Part shown: one piece after another, positions 25,841 to 35,075 of the stretch
Layout: the number at the start of each line of letters is the position of its first letter
Position numbering within the stretch: position 1 is the first letter of the stretch
From: Paenibacillus qinlingensis
GTDB taxonomy: Bacteria > Bacillota > Bacilli > Paenibacillales > NBRC-103111
DNA: 64,000 nt
Direction: 5' to 3'
NCBI RefSeq assembly: GCF_013204845.1
Contig: NZ_JABMKY010000014.1
Span: 62,001-126,000, forward strand
Position numbers and translations under genes: made by a program
Notes under the pieces: model-generated
The model's input: the letters and a program-made list of their open reading frames with translations, nothing else
The model's database searches: none
Told to the model about the DNA's origin: nothing

Positions 25841-27262
25841 ATGGCTACAAAAGAAGATGAAAAAATACCCCGACCCTTGTTAACTATGGCATTTGTACTT
25901 GTCCTTGGTGCGATTGCCCCCATGTTGGATGGAACCATGGTGAACATCGCACTGAATGATTTTGCCAAGGCTTTCGGTGCCTCACTTGATAACATTCAAT
26001 GGATCGTGACAGGCTATGTATTAGCTACAGGAATAGCTGTTCCCTTTTCGGGATGGCTTATTCAGCGATTTGATGGAAAAAAGGTGTATATCGCCGCTCA
26101 GATCGTTTTTCTGATTGGTTCGGTTACCTCAGGACTTTCATGGAATTTAGCTAGTATGATTGCTTTCCGGCTTATTCAAGGCTTTAGCGCAGGTTTGATC
26201 ATGCCACTGTTAACAACGCTTCTAATACAAGCAGCCGGCCAAAAAGTACTTGGTCGATTAATGTCTATTGTAGGTCTCCCCATGGTTCTAGGGCCAATTC
26301 TGGGACCCGTCATTGGCGGAGTCCTTGTCGATTATCTTTCATGGCATTGGATCTTCTTCATCAATGTTCCAGTCGTGTTCATAACGCTATACTTTATTCA
26401 TAAAAAGCTGCCCAGCTTCCCCCCCGCCAACCAACAAGCAAAGCTTGATTGGCTAGGGATCTTATTGCTCGGTGGTATTTCGGTTAGTTTTATTTACGGT
26501 ATCACTGCAGCAGCGGAGATGGCGGGTTTTACTAATACGAAAACCATAACGTTCATCCTTATTGGTGCCTTGTTAACCATCTTTTACATGATGTACGCAC
26601 TTCGGAATGAGAAAACAGTCATTATGCCCTTAAACTTATTTAAGTTTAGAAGCTTTAGCGCATCCTTCTGCGGTTTATTCCTAGCTGGGATCGGCACAAT
26701 GGGTCCAATGCTACTGCTGCCGCTATTATTTCAGAATGTGCGCAATGACTCCATCATCGTAGCTTCATTATCTTTAATCCCTCAGGGGGTCGGCATGTTG
26801 CTTGTAAGGCCCCTAATCGGGAAAATGATTGATCGCATCGGTGCCAAGATTGTTGTCATCATCTCAATCGTAATTTCTTTAGTCGGAACAATTCCTTTTA
26901 TTGGATTCGATCAAAATACGAGTTATTGGATGATTGCGATTGTACTCCTTATTCGCGGCATCGGCGTTGGCGGCGTAGCAATCCCATTAATGAGTGATGC
27001 CTATACAGGTTTAGCCAAGACGCAAATTCCACAAGCCAGTATCGCCACCCGCATTGTTCAAAATATCGGCGGCGCCTTCGGTTCAGCCGTATTAGCAACC
27101 ATTGTCGTCAATCAGTTGAAAGTTGCGACTCCGGATGTTTCCCATTTGGCATCTGCCTATCAAGCCGGTTTCTTAACAGCGAGCATCCTCATGGTCATCA
27201 TGATCGTTCCTTCCCTATTCTTAACCAGTAAGGTGGGCTCCAAGGTTGCTGCGAAGCAGTAA
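25841..27262 (+). CDS. MFS multidrug transporter, DHA2 (EmrB/QacA) type
   Basis: 473 residues, about 14 membrane segments. Motif LDGTMVNIALNDFAKAFG near the N-terminus and motif C (GPILGPVIGGVLVDYLSWHW) identify a proton-driven drug exporter. GAGGAG lies before the ATG. The substrate is unknown. Confidence 0.92.
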   Translation: MATKEDEKIPRPLLTMAFVLVLGAIAPMLDGTMVNIALNDFAKAFGASLDNIQWIVTGYVLATGIAVPFSGWLIQRFDGKKVYIAAQIVFLIGSVTSGLSWNLASMIAFRLIQGFSAGLIMPLLTTLLIQAAGQKVLGRLMSIVGLPMVLGPILGPVIGGVLVDYLSWHWIFFINVPVVFITLYFIHKKLPSFPPANQQAKLDWLGILLLGGISVSFIYGITAAAEMAGFTNTKTITFILIGALLTIFYMMYALRNEKTVIMPLNLFKFRSFSASFCGLFLAGIGTMGPMLLLPLLFQNVRNDSIIVASLSLIPQGVGMLLVRPLIGKMIDRIGAKIVVIISIVISLVGTIPFIGFDQNTSYWMIAIVLLIRGIGVGGVAIPLMSDAYTGLAKTQIPQASIATRIVQNIGGAFGSAVLATIVVNQLKVATPDVSHLASAYQAGFLTASILMVIMIVPSLFLTSKVGSKVAAKQ

Positions 27263-27295
27263 AGTGACTAATCTAATTACGGCTATCTCAAAAGA

Positions 27296-27336
27296 AAATG
27301 GCGTACGGCCTCATTTCTGGGATCGTACGCCATTTG
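27296..27336. terminator. Terminator between pump and Fic genes
   Basis: AAATGGCGTACG pairs with CGTACGCCATTT. It stands between convergent genes. Confidence 0.75.
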
Positions 27337-27363
27337 ATGGCCCTGTATTTAGTAAGCAGCTGT

Positions 27364-28584
27364 TCATTCCTCGAAGTATTTATGTCTAATACAGAAATAT
27401 GCCGGCCTTTCTCCTTTTTGTTCCACTAGTGTGAAGTCGAGTAACTCTTTAACTATTTTCCTTATTGTTACTGCAGACTTTTCAAATATTTCAGTTAAGT
27501 CACTCACTGTCAGGCCACTACTAGAATCAAAGAAATGATTTTGGGCCAAAACGAACATAATATCTTTATGATTTTTCGTTAAACCCTGTAACTTTGGCTC
27601 ACCGTCTAACTTTTTCAATGCCAAATTTAGCAACAGACTTTTTTCTTTCAATTCTGTATTCATCTGCTTAAGAGCTTCAATAATAATTTCTAGAAACGTT
27701 TCAATAAAACTATTCATTTCCCCTCTGCTTCTAATACTATTAGAAATTTCAAAAGCCTCAAGGTATTTAGTTTTATACTTATTACACCCTCTCGATAACG
27801 ATAATGTAGAGATATTTCCTAGATCCTTTGACAAGTACATACTACTAATAAATCTAGAAGTCCTTCCGTTTCCGTCATAAAAAGGATGTATGTAACCAAA
27901 ATAATAATGGCTTACTGCCACTTTTATTAAATTAGGTATGTCAGAATCATTATTTATGAAGTTTAATAATCTCTCGGTCAGACTTATTATTTCTGATTCT
28001 GGTGTAATTCCTTGATGAACAACCTTACCACTACCTGATTTTTTCAAAATATAAGTAGTTTCTTTTCTAAAAATCTCCCCATCAGGAAGTTCCTGCGAGT
28101 CAATTTCTCCTTGAGTAATATCATCATATATTTTTCTAATATCTTTTGAGGTTTGAGGAAACTCAAAATCGTCGAGCAGACGGAAGTATGATTTTATCAT
28201 ACTCTCGAATCTCTTCTTTGACTTTTTGTTAAATATTACGTCCTTAGTGCTTCTAACGATTTGTTCTCTACTACTTCTTATTCCCTCTAACTGGTTTGTA
28301 TTATACAATTCCTCCGAGATGCACTCGATAATAAATTGTTTCTGTGCTACTTTCGGCAGATTTCCAAAGGTAGTGTTAAAATCTCTCGAAATTATGCAAA
28401 GATCACTAATCATCCTAATCATTTTGTTTGTCGGTACATAATATAATTCATAATAAGTAGACTGATCCATAGGTTTGATATGCATTCCAAACCTCACGGT
28501 AGAATGATAGTTAAATCTCTCCTCATAAACTTTATTAAATTCACTAGCACTAGTTTCATGGAAGACCTTATGTACATGTCTCAT
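27364..28584 (-). CDS. Fic-domain protein (probable AMP transferase) with built-in inhibitory motif
   Basis: 406 residues. The Fic core motif HPFYDGNGRT is at about 233-242, so the catalytic His233 is intact. N-terminal TNQLEG at 96-101 fits the (S/T)xxxE(G/N) autoinhibitory helix of class II Fic proteins. The C-terminus (about 335-406) is a winged-helix-like segment (GLTVSDLTEIFEKSAVTIRKIV). Expected activity is transfer of AMP from ATP to a target protein, kept off until the inhibitory Glu is displaced. It stands alone, in DNA clearly more AT-rich than its neighbours, which suggests transfer. Confidence 0.9.
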   Translation of the reverse strand: MRHVHKVFHETSASEFNKVYEERFNYHSTVRFGMHIKPMDQSTYYELYYVPTNKMIRMISDLCIISRDFNTTFGNLPKVAQKQFIIECISEELYNTNQLEGIRSSREQIVRSTKDVIFNKKSKKRFESMIKSYFRLLDDFEFPQTSKDIRKIYDDITQGEIDSQELPDGEIFRKETTYILKKSGSGKVVHQGITPESEIISLTERLLNFINNDSDIPNLIKVAVSHYYFGYIHPFYDGNGRTSRFISSMYLSKDLGNISTLSLSRGCNKYKTKYLEAFEISNSIRSRGEMNSFIETFLEIIIEALKQMNTELKEKSLLLNLALKKLDGEPKLQGLTKNHKDIMFVLAQNHFFDSSSGLTVSDLTEIFEKSAVTIRKIVKELLDFTLVEQKGERPAYFCIRHKYFEE

Positions 28585-28702
28585 CTAACTCACCGCCGAT
28601 TTACTATTTACAAGTAATATTTACACATTAAATCGGTGCTGTCTAGTCCTATGTATAAAAATATGTTATTTTTTACACATAGATTCTACTTATTAGATAG
28701 AA

Positions 28703-28801
28703 TTAATCCAATACTTTTATATTTGCACCACAAATACAACGTCCATTCCCATTCATCTTAACTGTCACATCTCTCTTGCACGAAGGACATACAACCTTCA
28801 T
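28703..28801 (-). CDS. 32-residue zinc-ribbon-like protein
   Basis: The short ORF starts with ATG at 28801, 6 bases after an AGAGGTG site, and encodes MKVVCPSCKRDVTVKM, a 4-residue link, then RCICGANIKVLD. Two Cys pairs (CPSC at 5-8 and CIC at 22-24) make a minimal zinc knuckle. Codon use is normal. No function can be given. It lies upstream of the Fic gene on the same strand, about 120 bases from its start, so the two may be co-transcribed. Confidence 0.55.
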   Translation of the reverse strand: MKVVCPSCKRDVTVKMNGNGRCICGANIKVLD

Positions 28802-28983
28802 CTTTAACACCTCTGAATTAAAAGTGTTATTAGTCTTAACATAAGAAGAAATCTATATACCCCAAATAATAGCTCTCCCCACATAGGGGAATTTACTTTA
28901 TACATATGCATGATTGTGGAAATTATTTATAAGAAGCTACTTGCGGATTAGTTCCAAACATGTAAAAGTTTCAATAAAAGTAC

Positions 28984-29010
28984 AAAAGGACTGCCTCTCG
29001 GCAGTCCTTT
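28984..29010 (-). terminator. Terminator of the gene at 29068
   Basis: AAAGGACTGCC-TCTC-GGCAGTCCTTT, a perfect 11-bp stem about 60 bases after the stop on the minus strand. The remainder of 28802-28983 holds nothing I recognise. Confidence 0.8.
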
Positions 29011-29067
29011 ACACGGTTATATTTATTCAAAACCACAATTTGTCCATATCTTATCACACTTGAAACC

Positions 29068-29535
29068 TTAATATTGTCCTTTAATCACAAAGAATGAACC
29101 TCGAATTGTTCCAGCCAGCTTCGACTTCTGTCTAGCAAACTTAAACTTCTTCTCTTCCAATTCCTTAGGTACTTCCATTCCCTCAGAGAGCTTGAAACCA
29201 ACAGCCCTCTTCTTAGGGTCATCAACCGTATACATGACATTGATTCCAAGACCATCCTCATAAAAGACGTAGGTATATTGGATGTTTTCCACTTGAAAAC
29301 GCGATGTTTCTAACGGTTTGGCTGCAAACGCAATACCACGTTCTTCTTTCAGAACTCGGTTCGCATACGCAAGGGCCTCCTGGCTTTCGCCAGCGGGTAC
29401 AACCGTAAATTCATGCTTGTATTTATTCATAAAGTAACGGGCTTCATTAGCTCGTAGACCTGCAAGCGCTTCTGCTACTGGTGAAGATTCTAAACCTACC
29501 ATAGATACATTTTTAAAATCAACAATCTGAGACAC
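29068..29535 (-). CDS. Protein of unknown family, paralogue of the gene at 12253
   Basis: I place the start at GTG 29535, with GGAGGG 6 bases upstream. This matches exactly the start of the 12253 copy (VSQIVDFKNVS versus MSYIVDFKHVS). 155 residues, cytoplasmic, no recognised domain. It lies 23 bases downstream of a GyrI-like gene on the same strand and is probably co-transcribed with it. The nearly unchanged blocks between copies 17 kb apart point to a fairly recent duplication. Confidence 0.8.
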   Translation of the reverse strand: MSQIVDFKNVSMVGLESSPVAEALAGLRANEARYFMNKYKHEFTVVPAGESQEALAYANRVLKEERGIAFAAKPLETSRFQVENIQYTYVFYEDGLGINVMYTVDDPKKRAVGFKLSEGMEVPKELEEKKFKFARQKSKLAGTIRGSFFVIKGQY

Positions 29536-29558
29536 GCTCATCCCTCCCATGACCTCGC

Positions 29559-30038
29559 TTATTTCCCAACAACAGGAATCCAAACTTCACCATAGACGAG
29601 GCCGTCACGCTGCCCCATCTCAACCGTTGCATTTGGCCCGCCAACATAGGCGAAATTTTGGGCTTCTGGCAGAACTTGACCAAAGGCAATGCCAGTGAGC
29701 CTATTACTCAACTCTTCCGCCGTCTTCCCTTCGCCTTTAACGACGAGGTATTGTCCCTTAGGGAATTGAATAACTCTGTGTTCTTCCGGAACCGATGCTC
29801 CTGTCATAACGCCAGCATAATACATCATCTTGTGATTCACCGCTTCGTTCACAGCAAAAATGTAATCGTTCGTGGCAATCGCCTTTAAAGTGTCAAGCCT
29901 TCCATCTTGCTCTACGGCCCGCCAAAAGTTTTCTTTCTCCTTGTTGATACCAACATAATCCGTGTAATTGCTCTTCAGCTCCGTACCAATACCTAGAACG
30001 ATAAAGCTGTCTTTTTCCTCAAGGGCATACATTGCCAT
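29559..30038 (-). CDS. GyrI-like small-molecule-binding protein (copy B)
   Basis: The ATG at 30038 has AAGGAGA 7 bases upstream. 159 residues forming a stand-alone AraC effector-binding (GyrI-like) domain: FIVLGIGTELKS, RVIQFPKGQYLVVKGEG and a C-terminal GEVWIPV strand. There is no DNA-binding part. Such proteins bind hydrophobic compounds or modulate regulators. It is about 80% identical to the gene at 30544, from which it is separated by a DoxX-like gene. Confidence 0.85.
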   Translation of the reverse strand: MAMYALEEKDSFIVLGIGTELKSNYTDYVGINKEKENFWRAVEQDGRLDTLKAIATNDYIFAVNEAVNHKMMYYAGVMTGASVPEEHRVIQFPKGQYLVVKGEGKTAEELSNRLTGIAFGQVLPEAQNFAYVGGPNATVEMGQRDGLVYGEVWIPVVGK

Positions 30039-30098
30039 GATCAATTCTCCTTTTTATATATGAATTTTACCTTTATTTTACACTAGATCCTACACGCA

Positions 30099-30521
30099 TT
30101 AAAGTTTGCGGCTATTCGGGCGAAGTGCCCAAGAAGCGATGCCAAGAGCAGCATAGAAAAGCGGAAGAATAATATGAAATCCGTAATCCCCATAATCGTT
30201 AGCGAACGCATGAGATAAAGCCGCACCCGTCATTAGAAAAAAGATACCGCTATAACCCCATTCCTTGAGCCGCGGGAAACCTGGCATTACGATCGCAATG
30301 ACGCCAAGTAATTTCCAAGCTCCGAGAATATTCGTGATATACAACGGGAAACCAATATCGGTCACTAAATCAACATTCCCCCCATATCGCATTAGCTGCC
30401 CGATACCGCTTAGTGCAATCGAGAATGCAAGGATGATGGTGACGCTCCAATAAACGGTTATCCTTCCAATAGGCCGGGATGCTACTTTCGCCATTTTCTC
30501 ATTACCTAGGATCGTACTCAT
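30099..30521 (-). CDS. DoxX-like membrane protein
   Basis: The ATG at 30521 has GAGGAGG 7 bases upstream; the longer frame has no such site. 140 residues, four membrane helices; RYGGNVDLVTDIGFPLYITN and a central LLGVIAIVMPGFPRLKEWGY loop are of the DoxX-like type (PF13564 group). It lies between the two GyrI-like genes in one minus-strand operon. Confidence 0.83.
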   Translation of the reverse strand: MSTILGNEKMAKVASRPIGRITVYWSVTIILAFSIALSGIGQLMRYGGNVDLVTDIGFPLYITNILGAWKLLGVIAIVMPGFPRLKEWGYSGIFFLMTGAALSHAFANDYGDYGFHIILPLFYAALGIASWALRPNSRKL

Positions 30522-30543
30522 ATTCATTCCTCCTCTATTCTTA

Positions 30544-31023
30544 TTACTTCTTAATAACTGGAATCCACATTTCTCCAGATACAAACCCGTTATGATGTCC
30601 CATCTCCACTGTTGCATTAGGACCGCCAACATAGGCAAAATCGTCCGCTGCCGGCAACACTTGACCAAAAGCAATGCCCGTAAGCATACTGCTCAATTCA
30701 TTCGCCGTCTTCCCTTCACCTGTAATAACGAGGTATTGTCCCTTAGGGAATTGAATCACCCTGTGTTCTTGCGATGTCGATGCACCTGTCATAACGCCCG
30801 CATAATACATCCGCTTGTGATTTACCGCCTCGTTCACTGCAAAGATATAATTGTTCGTAGCGACTGCCTTTAAAGCGTCTAACCTTCCATCTTGCTCGAC
30901 TTCCCGCCAGAAGTTTTCTTTCTCCTTGTTCATGCCCACATAGTCCGTGTAATCACTCTTCAACTCTGTTCCAATTCCAAGAACGATAAAGCTTTCTTTT
31001 TCCTCAAGCGTATACTTTGTCAT
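30544..31023 (-). CDS. GyrI-like small-molecule-binding protein (copy A)
   Basis: 159 residues after AAGGAG. Same domain as the gene at 29559, with near-identical blocks (FIVLGIGTELKSDYTDYVG, FAVNEAVNHKRMYYAGVMTG, FAYVGGPNATVEMG). First gene of a four-gene unit (GyrI-A, DoxX, GyrI-B, unknown), divergent from a WYL-domain regulator that probably controls it. Confidence 0.86.
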   Translation of the reverse strand: MTKYTLEEKESFIVLGIGTELKSDYTDYVGMNKEKENFWREVEQDGRLDALKAVATNNYIFAVNEAVNHKRMYYAGVMTGASTSQEHRVIQFPKGQYLVITGEGKTANELSSMLTGIAFGQVLPAADDFAYVGGPNATVEMGHHNGFVSGEMWIPVIKK

Positions 31024-31125
31024 CGTCTAAGCTCCTTTTCTATTGATTGCATATTTGTGTTTTCACTTCATACGTTTATAATAACTATTAATCATGTCAA
31101 AATATGATACTGTTTAGGGGGCCCG

Positions 31126-32088
31126 ATGCGAAAAGTCGAACGCATTAATATCATCATGCGGTATATTAACAACCGCGCCCATTTTACCATTTCTGAAATC
31201 ATGCAGGAATTTCATATTTCTCGTTCTACAGCTATCCGCGATATCAGAGAAATTGAGACCATGGGAATGCCGCTTGTCGCTGAAGTTGGGAGAGACGGGG
31301 GCTATTTTGTTATGAAAAATTCCGTTCTTCCGACTGTCCGCTTTACCGATAATGAGATTAAAGCGCTTTTTATCGCCTTCATGGCCACAAGAAATCTGCA
31401 GCTCCCCTATCTCAAGAGTCGTCAATCTTTAGCTGAAAAACTACTTGGACTTATCTCGGCAAATCAACAAGATGATCTTGTATTGTTAAATCAAATCTTG
31501 CTGTTTGAAGGAACCAACCCTCATAATCCCGACTTGCTCGATCTATCAGATATCCCTCTTCCTATGTTAGAACAGCTCATCCAACTCATTCTATCGGACA
31601 GCTACTTAGTCGTTTCCGTCGAGGAAGGCAGCATAATAAGGTCTTATTCCATTTATGTATTGCACTTATATCGGGAGAAAAGCTCTTGGCAAATTGAAGG
31701 CTTTGACCTAGAGGAAGAGAAGAGACGAATTATTCCTGTCGACAATCTCACCGATGTTACACCCTACTCTGGGAAAAAAAGAACAACTAAGAAGAAGATT
31801 ATAGAACTATTAAGCAAGCAGGAAAAAGCCATTAACCTTGTTCTTGAACTAGGTCCAAAGGCGATAGCTCAGTACAAAAAGTATCATCCGTTAGACATTT
31901 CAATTTCATATACGAATCCTTATCAGAGTACGGCTATTTTAAAAACGTTCATTAATGTTCATCATTCGGAGGAATTGAGCGAAATCGCAAATTGGCTGCT
32001 TTTCTTAGGTGGGGATATGAAGATTAGGGAAGTGCCGAAAGAAGTTGTGGAAGGTTTACAGGAGCGACTGTCCGTTTATAGGGAATAA
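31126..32088 (+). CDS. DeoR/YafY-type regulator with WYL domain
   Basis: 320 residues after GGGGG. The N-terminal winged HTH is HFTISEIMQEFHISRSTAIRDIREIETMGMPL, followed by GRDGGYFV (wing). The middle part (about 145-225) is WYL-like, and the C-terminal WCX-like extension ends with WLLFLGGDMKIREVP. It is divergent from the GyrI/DoxX unit with about 100 bp between, which makes that unit its likely target. Confidence 0.87.
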   Translation: MRKVERINIIMRYINNRAHFTISEIMQEFHISRSTAIRDIREIETMGMPLVAEVGRDGGYFVMKNSVLPTVRFTDNEIKALFIAFMATRNLQLPYLKSRQSLAEKLLGLISANQQDDLVLLNQILLFEGTNPHNPDLLDLSDIPLPMLEQLIQLILSDSYLVVSVEEGSIIRSYSIYVLHLYREKSSWQIEGFDLEEEKRRIIPVDNLTDVTPYSGKKRTTKKKIIELLSKQEKAINLVLELGPKAIAQYKKYHPLDISISYTNPYQSTAILKTFINVHHSEELSEIANWLLFLGGDMKIREVPKEVVEGLQERLSVYRE

Positions 32089-32183
32089 ATAAAATGATCT
32101 CGCTAGGTGCTCTTTGCGTCAACCCCTCCATCATTTATACTAATAATGAAGAAGACGCATCATAGAAGGAGCTGACACTCGTT

Positions 32184-33830
32184 ATGGAGCATTCAGGACT
32201 TCCTGTTCTCAAAAACATGTCAATGTACACAGAAGCTGGGCACAACGAGGGCTTTCACTATCATCGGGACGCCTATAGTTTATTATTTATACATGCACGT
32301 TCCGTTATACTTACGATTAACAACCACACACATAAGTTTGAGGGGATCGGTTGTGTAAACCTACCGCCTCGTACGTCCATTCATATACAAAGTGAGGATC
32401 TACTAGAGAACCTTCCATCATCGACCGAGCAGCTTCGTTTCTATGCCTGCAACTACGAATGGATCTGCGAGGATTCGTCCACAGACGCTTCGTTCATGCC
32501 AATGCTGGCAAAACTGAGCCATTCGGTTCTGCTAGATCAAGTGTCCTCCCTATACGATTCCTACGAAAATCGGCTGTATAACAGCCTATCACAGCGTCTC
32601 CCTCTACAGGCTCAATTCCTTTCCCTATTCGCTGATGCATGCTGGGCACTCGAACAGCCCGATTCTCTTTCTTTTACTCAGCCGCTGGATGGTATTAGTC
32701 AGGTTATTTCTTATTTGCATACGCATTATGAGCGCAAAATTAAACGAGAAGATGTAGTATGCCTATCCGGTTTAAGCCTTCGACAATTCACCTTAAGCTT
32801 TAAGCAGCGCACGGGTACTACTTTTACCGAGTATCTTAATCGTATACGCATCGACAAGGTCAAGACTATTTTATTGCAAACCCCGCAATCGTTAAACGAA
32901 GTTGCCCGCGAAGTGGGTTATGCCGATGAGTTCTATTTAAGCCGTAAATTCAAGCAAGTCACAGGGGTATCCCCCACCATCTATTTACGTAAACCGCATA
33001 CCATTGCATCCCTAGACCATGCCTTTACCCTGGACTTGCTCTCGCTTGGCGTTAAGCCTACTGCAGCCATTACAGATACTTGGGTGAATGATCAGTTTCA
33101 GCAATTGCAAGGCTCACGTTCGTTTCAACCGCTCTATTGGGAAACCGAGCATGCGAGACGGCTGCAGGTACTTCAGAACGTCAAGCCTGATATCATTTTG
33201 CTGCCTCTAATAGAAGGCGATGAATACGAACAAATGGAACACTATCACCAATCTGGGCTGGTTATACAGATTCCGTGGCGCGGTGTGACTTGGAAACAGC
33301 ACTTTATGAATGTTGCCCAGATAACGGGTACGGAGCAACACGCACGCGACTGGTTGGATTCTTTCGATCATCGAGCAGGACAAGTACGGGAAGCCTTGTG
33401 TCGACTACTAGGTCCGCACGCGACAGTTGCCATCATTAATGTGCGAAGCAATCGATCACTCATCTATGCTTACGGGTACATGGGGGCTGATTTACTTTAT
33501 GACATTTTGCAGTTGACTCGCCCTCGCGTTGTTGCTTCTATGTACGCTCAAGGGTTAGAGCACCCTGAGTTTTCTATCCCTGATTTAACCCGTTACGATG
33601 CCGATCATTACTTTGTATCCATTGAGAATAATCAAGCAGCCAAGCAACGTGCAGTAACCATGATGAGAAGCCCCGAGTGGCTTGCCTTAACTGCTGGGAA
33701 GCAACAATGTGTATATCCCGTGGAGATGACCAAATGGTACGGATACGGGCCCGCTGCATTAGATGCCCAACTAAATGATGTCATCCATTACCTTCTGCCC
33801 AATTATCCAAAGAAACAGAGAATAATCTGA
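32184..33830 (+). CDS. AraC-family iron regulator with fused siderophore-binding domain (Btr-like)
   Basis: 548 residues. A cupin-like N-terminus (about 1-120), a double AraC HTH (about 180-280: REDVVCLSGLSLRQFTLSFK, EVAREVGYADEFYLSRKFKQ), then a periplasmic-binding-protein-like domain (about 285-540), here cytoplasmic. This layout is that of Btr of Bacillus subtilis, which binds a ferric siderophore inside the cell and activates uptake genes. The adjacent binding lipoprotein at 33907 is the expected target. Confidence 0.9.
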   Translation: MEHSGLPVLKNMSMYTEAGHNEGFHYHRDAYSLLFIHARSVILTINNHTHKFEGIGCVNLPPRTSIHIQSEDLLENLPSSTEQLRFYACNYEWICEDSSTDASFMPMLAKLSHSVLLDQVSSLYDSYENRLYNSLSQRLPLQAQFLSLFADACWALEQPDSLSFTQPLDGISQVISYLHTHYERKIKREDVVCLSGLSLRQFTLSFKQRTGTTFTEYLNRIRIDKVKTILLQTPQSLNEVAREVGYADEFYLSRKFKQVTGVSPTIYLRKPHTIASLDHAFTLDLLSLGVKPTAAITDTWVNDQFQQLQGSRSFQPLYWETEHARRLQVLQNVKPDIILLPLIEGDEYEQMEHYHQSGLVIQIPWRGVTWKQHFMNVAQITGTEQHARDWLDSFDHRAGQVREALCRLLGPHATVAIINVRSNRSLIYAYGYMGADLLYDILQLTRPRVVASMYAQGLEHPEFSIPDLTRYDADHYFVSIENNQAAKQRAVTMMRSPEWLALTAGKQQCVYPVEMTKWYGYGPAALDAQLNDVIHYLLPNYPKKQRII

Positions 33831-33860
33831 CATGTACATAGATGAATGATCTTGTTATCA

Positions 33861-33889
33861 TTGTAAATGAGAATGAGAATCATTATATA
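33861..33889 (+). promoter_or_regulatory. Promoter with overlapping Fur box
   Basis: TTGTAA (33861-33866), a 17-bp spacer and TATATA (33884-33889). The 19-mer at 33869-33887 matches the Fur consensus at 16 of 19 positions and fills the spacer, so Fur would block polymerase directly. Confidence 0.75.
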
Positions 33890-33906
33890 TGGGAGGGCAC
33901 TAGGTA

Positions 33907-34893
33907 ATGGGTAGAAAGAGAATCATGTTAATTTGTTTCATCATCATCATGATGGTTGGGGGGACTGTCGCTTGCAGTAATGCGAAGGAATCCGGCAGTG
34001 CCGCGGGAACACCAACGGCCACTAATCAAGCAGTAGACGCTACGAAAGAAACGGGTAAGCCGAGTACAGAAGCGAAAACTCGATCCTATAAACATATGTC
34101 AGGTACTTCTGAAATTCCTGTCAAACCAGAACGTGTAGTCACTGACTGGTACTATGGCCAACTCGTTGCCCTCGGGCTTAAGCCTGTTGGGACAGATGAT
34201 TATGTACTTAAGAATCATCCGTTCATTAAGAAAGACGGCACGGAGAGCATTGGGCAATCACTGGAGAAGATCGTTGAGTTGCAGCCCGATCTCATTATTT
34301 CCTGGGGAGCTTCGAAATACGATAATTTCTCCAAAATCGCTCCAACTGTTCCGTTAGAACTAAGTGGCGGACCTAAGGATTCTGTACGCATCTTCGGAGA
34401 CATTCTGGGGCGTAAAGCTGAAGCGGAACAATGGATTACGCAATTTGATGCGAAAGTAGAAACAGCTCGTAAGAAGGTTTCCAGTAAAATTAACAAGGAT
34501 GAAACATTCACCATCTTCAACATTTGGAAAAATAAACTTCGCGTATATGGGTTCGTTAACATGGGCGGCTACGCGTTGTATGAAGGTCTGCAAGTGACAC
34601 CTGCTCCTAATGTAGATAAAGAATTCCGTAATGCCAAAGAGTGGTATCGTGAGATCTCTTACGAAGTGCTTCCGGAATTTGCAGGCGATCACATTATCTT
34701 GACGACCTATGACCCTGACGGTACTTCGACTGTTCTCAAAGAGCTGGAGAGCAGCCCTCTCTGGAAAAATCTAAAAGCGGTCAAAAACGGAAACGTCCAC
34801 GTAGTTAACTATAACTACTTGTATAACGATGATCCGATTGCCGTCGAGAATCAAATCGATATCTTGGCTGATGCCATTCTGGCTGGCAGATAG
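33907..34893 (+). CDS. Siderophore-binding lipoprotein (FeuA/FhuD-like)
   Basis: 328 residues, signal peptide with lipobox TVAC, acidic/Thr linker, then a cluster 8 binding fold: GTSEIPVKPERVVTDWYYGQ, LQPDLIISWGASKYDNFSKI. No permease or ATPase follows, so it must use a transporter encoded elsewhere, possibly the one at 2362-5236. Regulation by both Fur and the preceding AraC regulator is likely. Confidence 0.9.
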   Translation: MGRKRIMLICFIIIMMVGGTVACSNAKESGSAAGTPTATNQAVDATKETGKPSTEAKTRSYKHMSGTSEIPVKPERVVTDWYYGQLVALGLKPVGTDDYVLKNHPFIKKDGTESIGQSLEKIVELQPDLIISWGASKYDNFSKIAPTVPLELSGGPKDSVRIFGDILGRKAEAEQWITQFDAKVETARKKVSSKINKDETFTIFNIWKNKLRVYGFVNMGGYALYEGLQVTPAPNVDKEFRNAKEWYREISYEVLPEFAGDHIILTTYDPDGTSTVLKELESSPLWKNLKAVKNGNVHVVNYNYLYNDDPIAVENQIDILADAILAGR

Positions 34894-34917
34894 CTTGTAA
34901 TGCTGTAATCTGAATAC

Positions 34918-34966
34918 AGACCCACTTCTATCCGTTCGTATACGGTTGTAAAGTGGGTCTTTTGGC
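34918..34966 (+). terminator. Terminator after the binding protein
   Basis: AGACCCACTT pairs with AAGTGGGTCT, has a smaller inner hairpin, and is followed by TTTT. Confidence 0.8.
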
Positions 34967-35075
34967 GTGTCGATGGATTTGTAAAATTTTGTCGGCAAAC
35001 TAAAGGGTTATATACGATTTTGTCGAATTGATAGGCATACATGAAAATACTGGGTTATTCCTACGAGGTGCACAA

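Noticed and set aside
30592..30873. Plus-strand frames antisense to the GyrI-like genes (also 29658-29888)
   Set aside because: Shadows of duplicated genes on the other strand.
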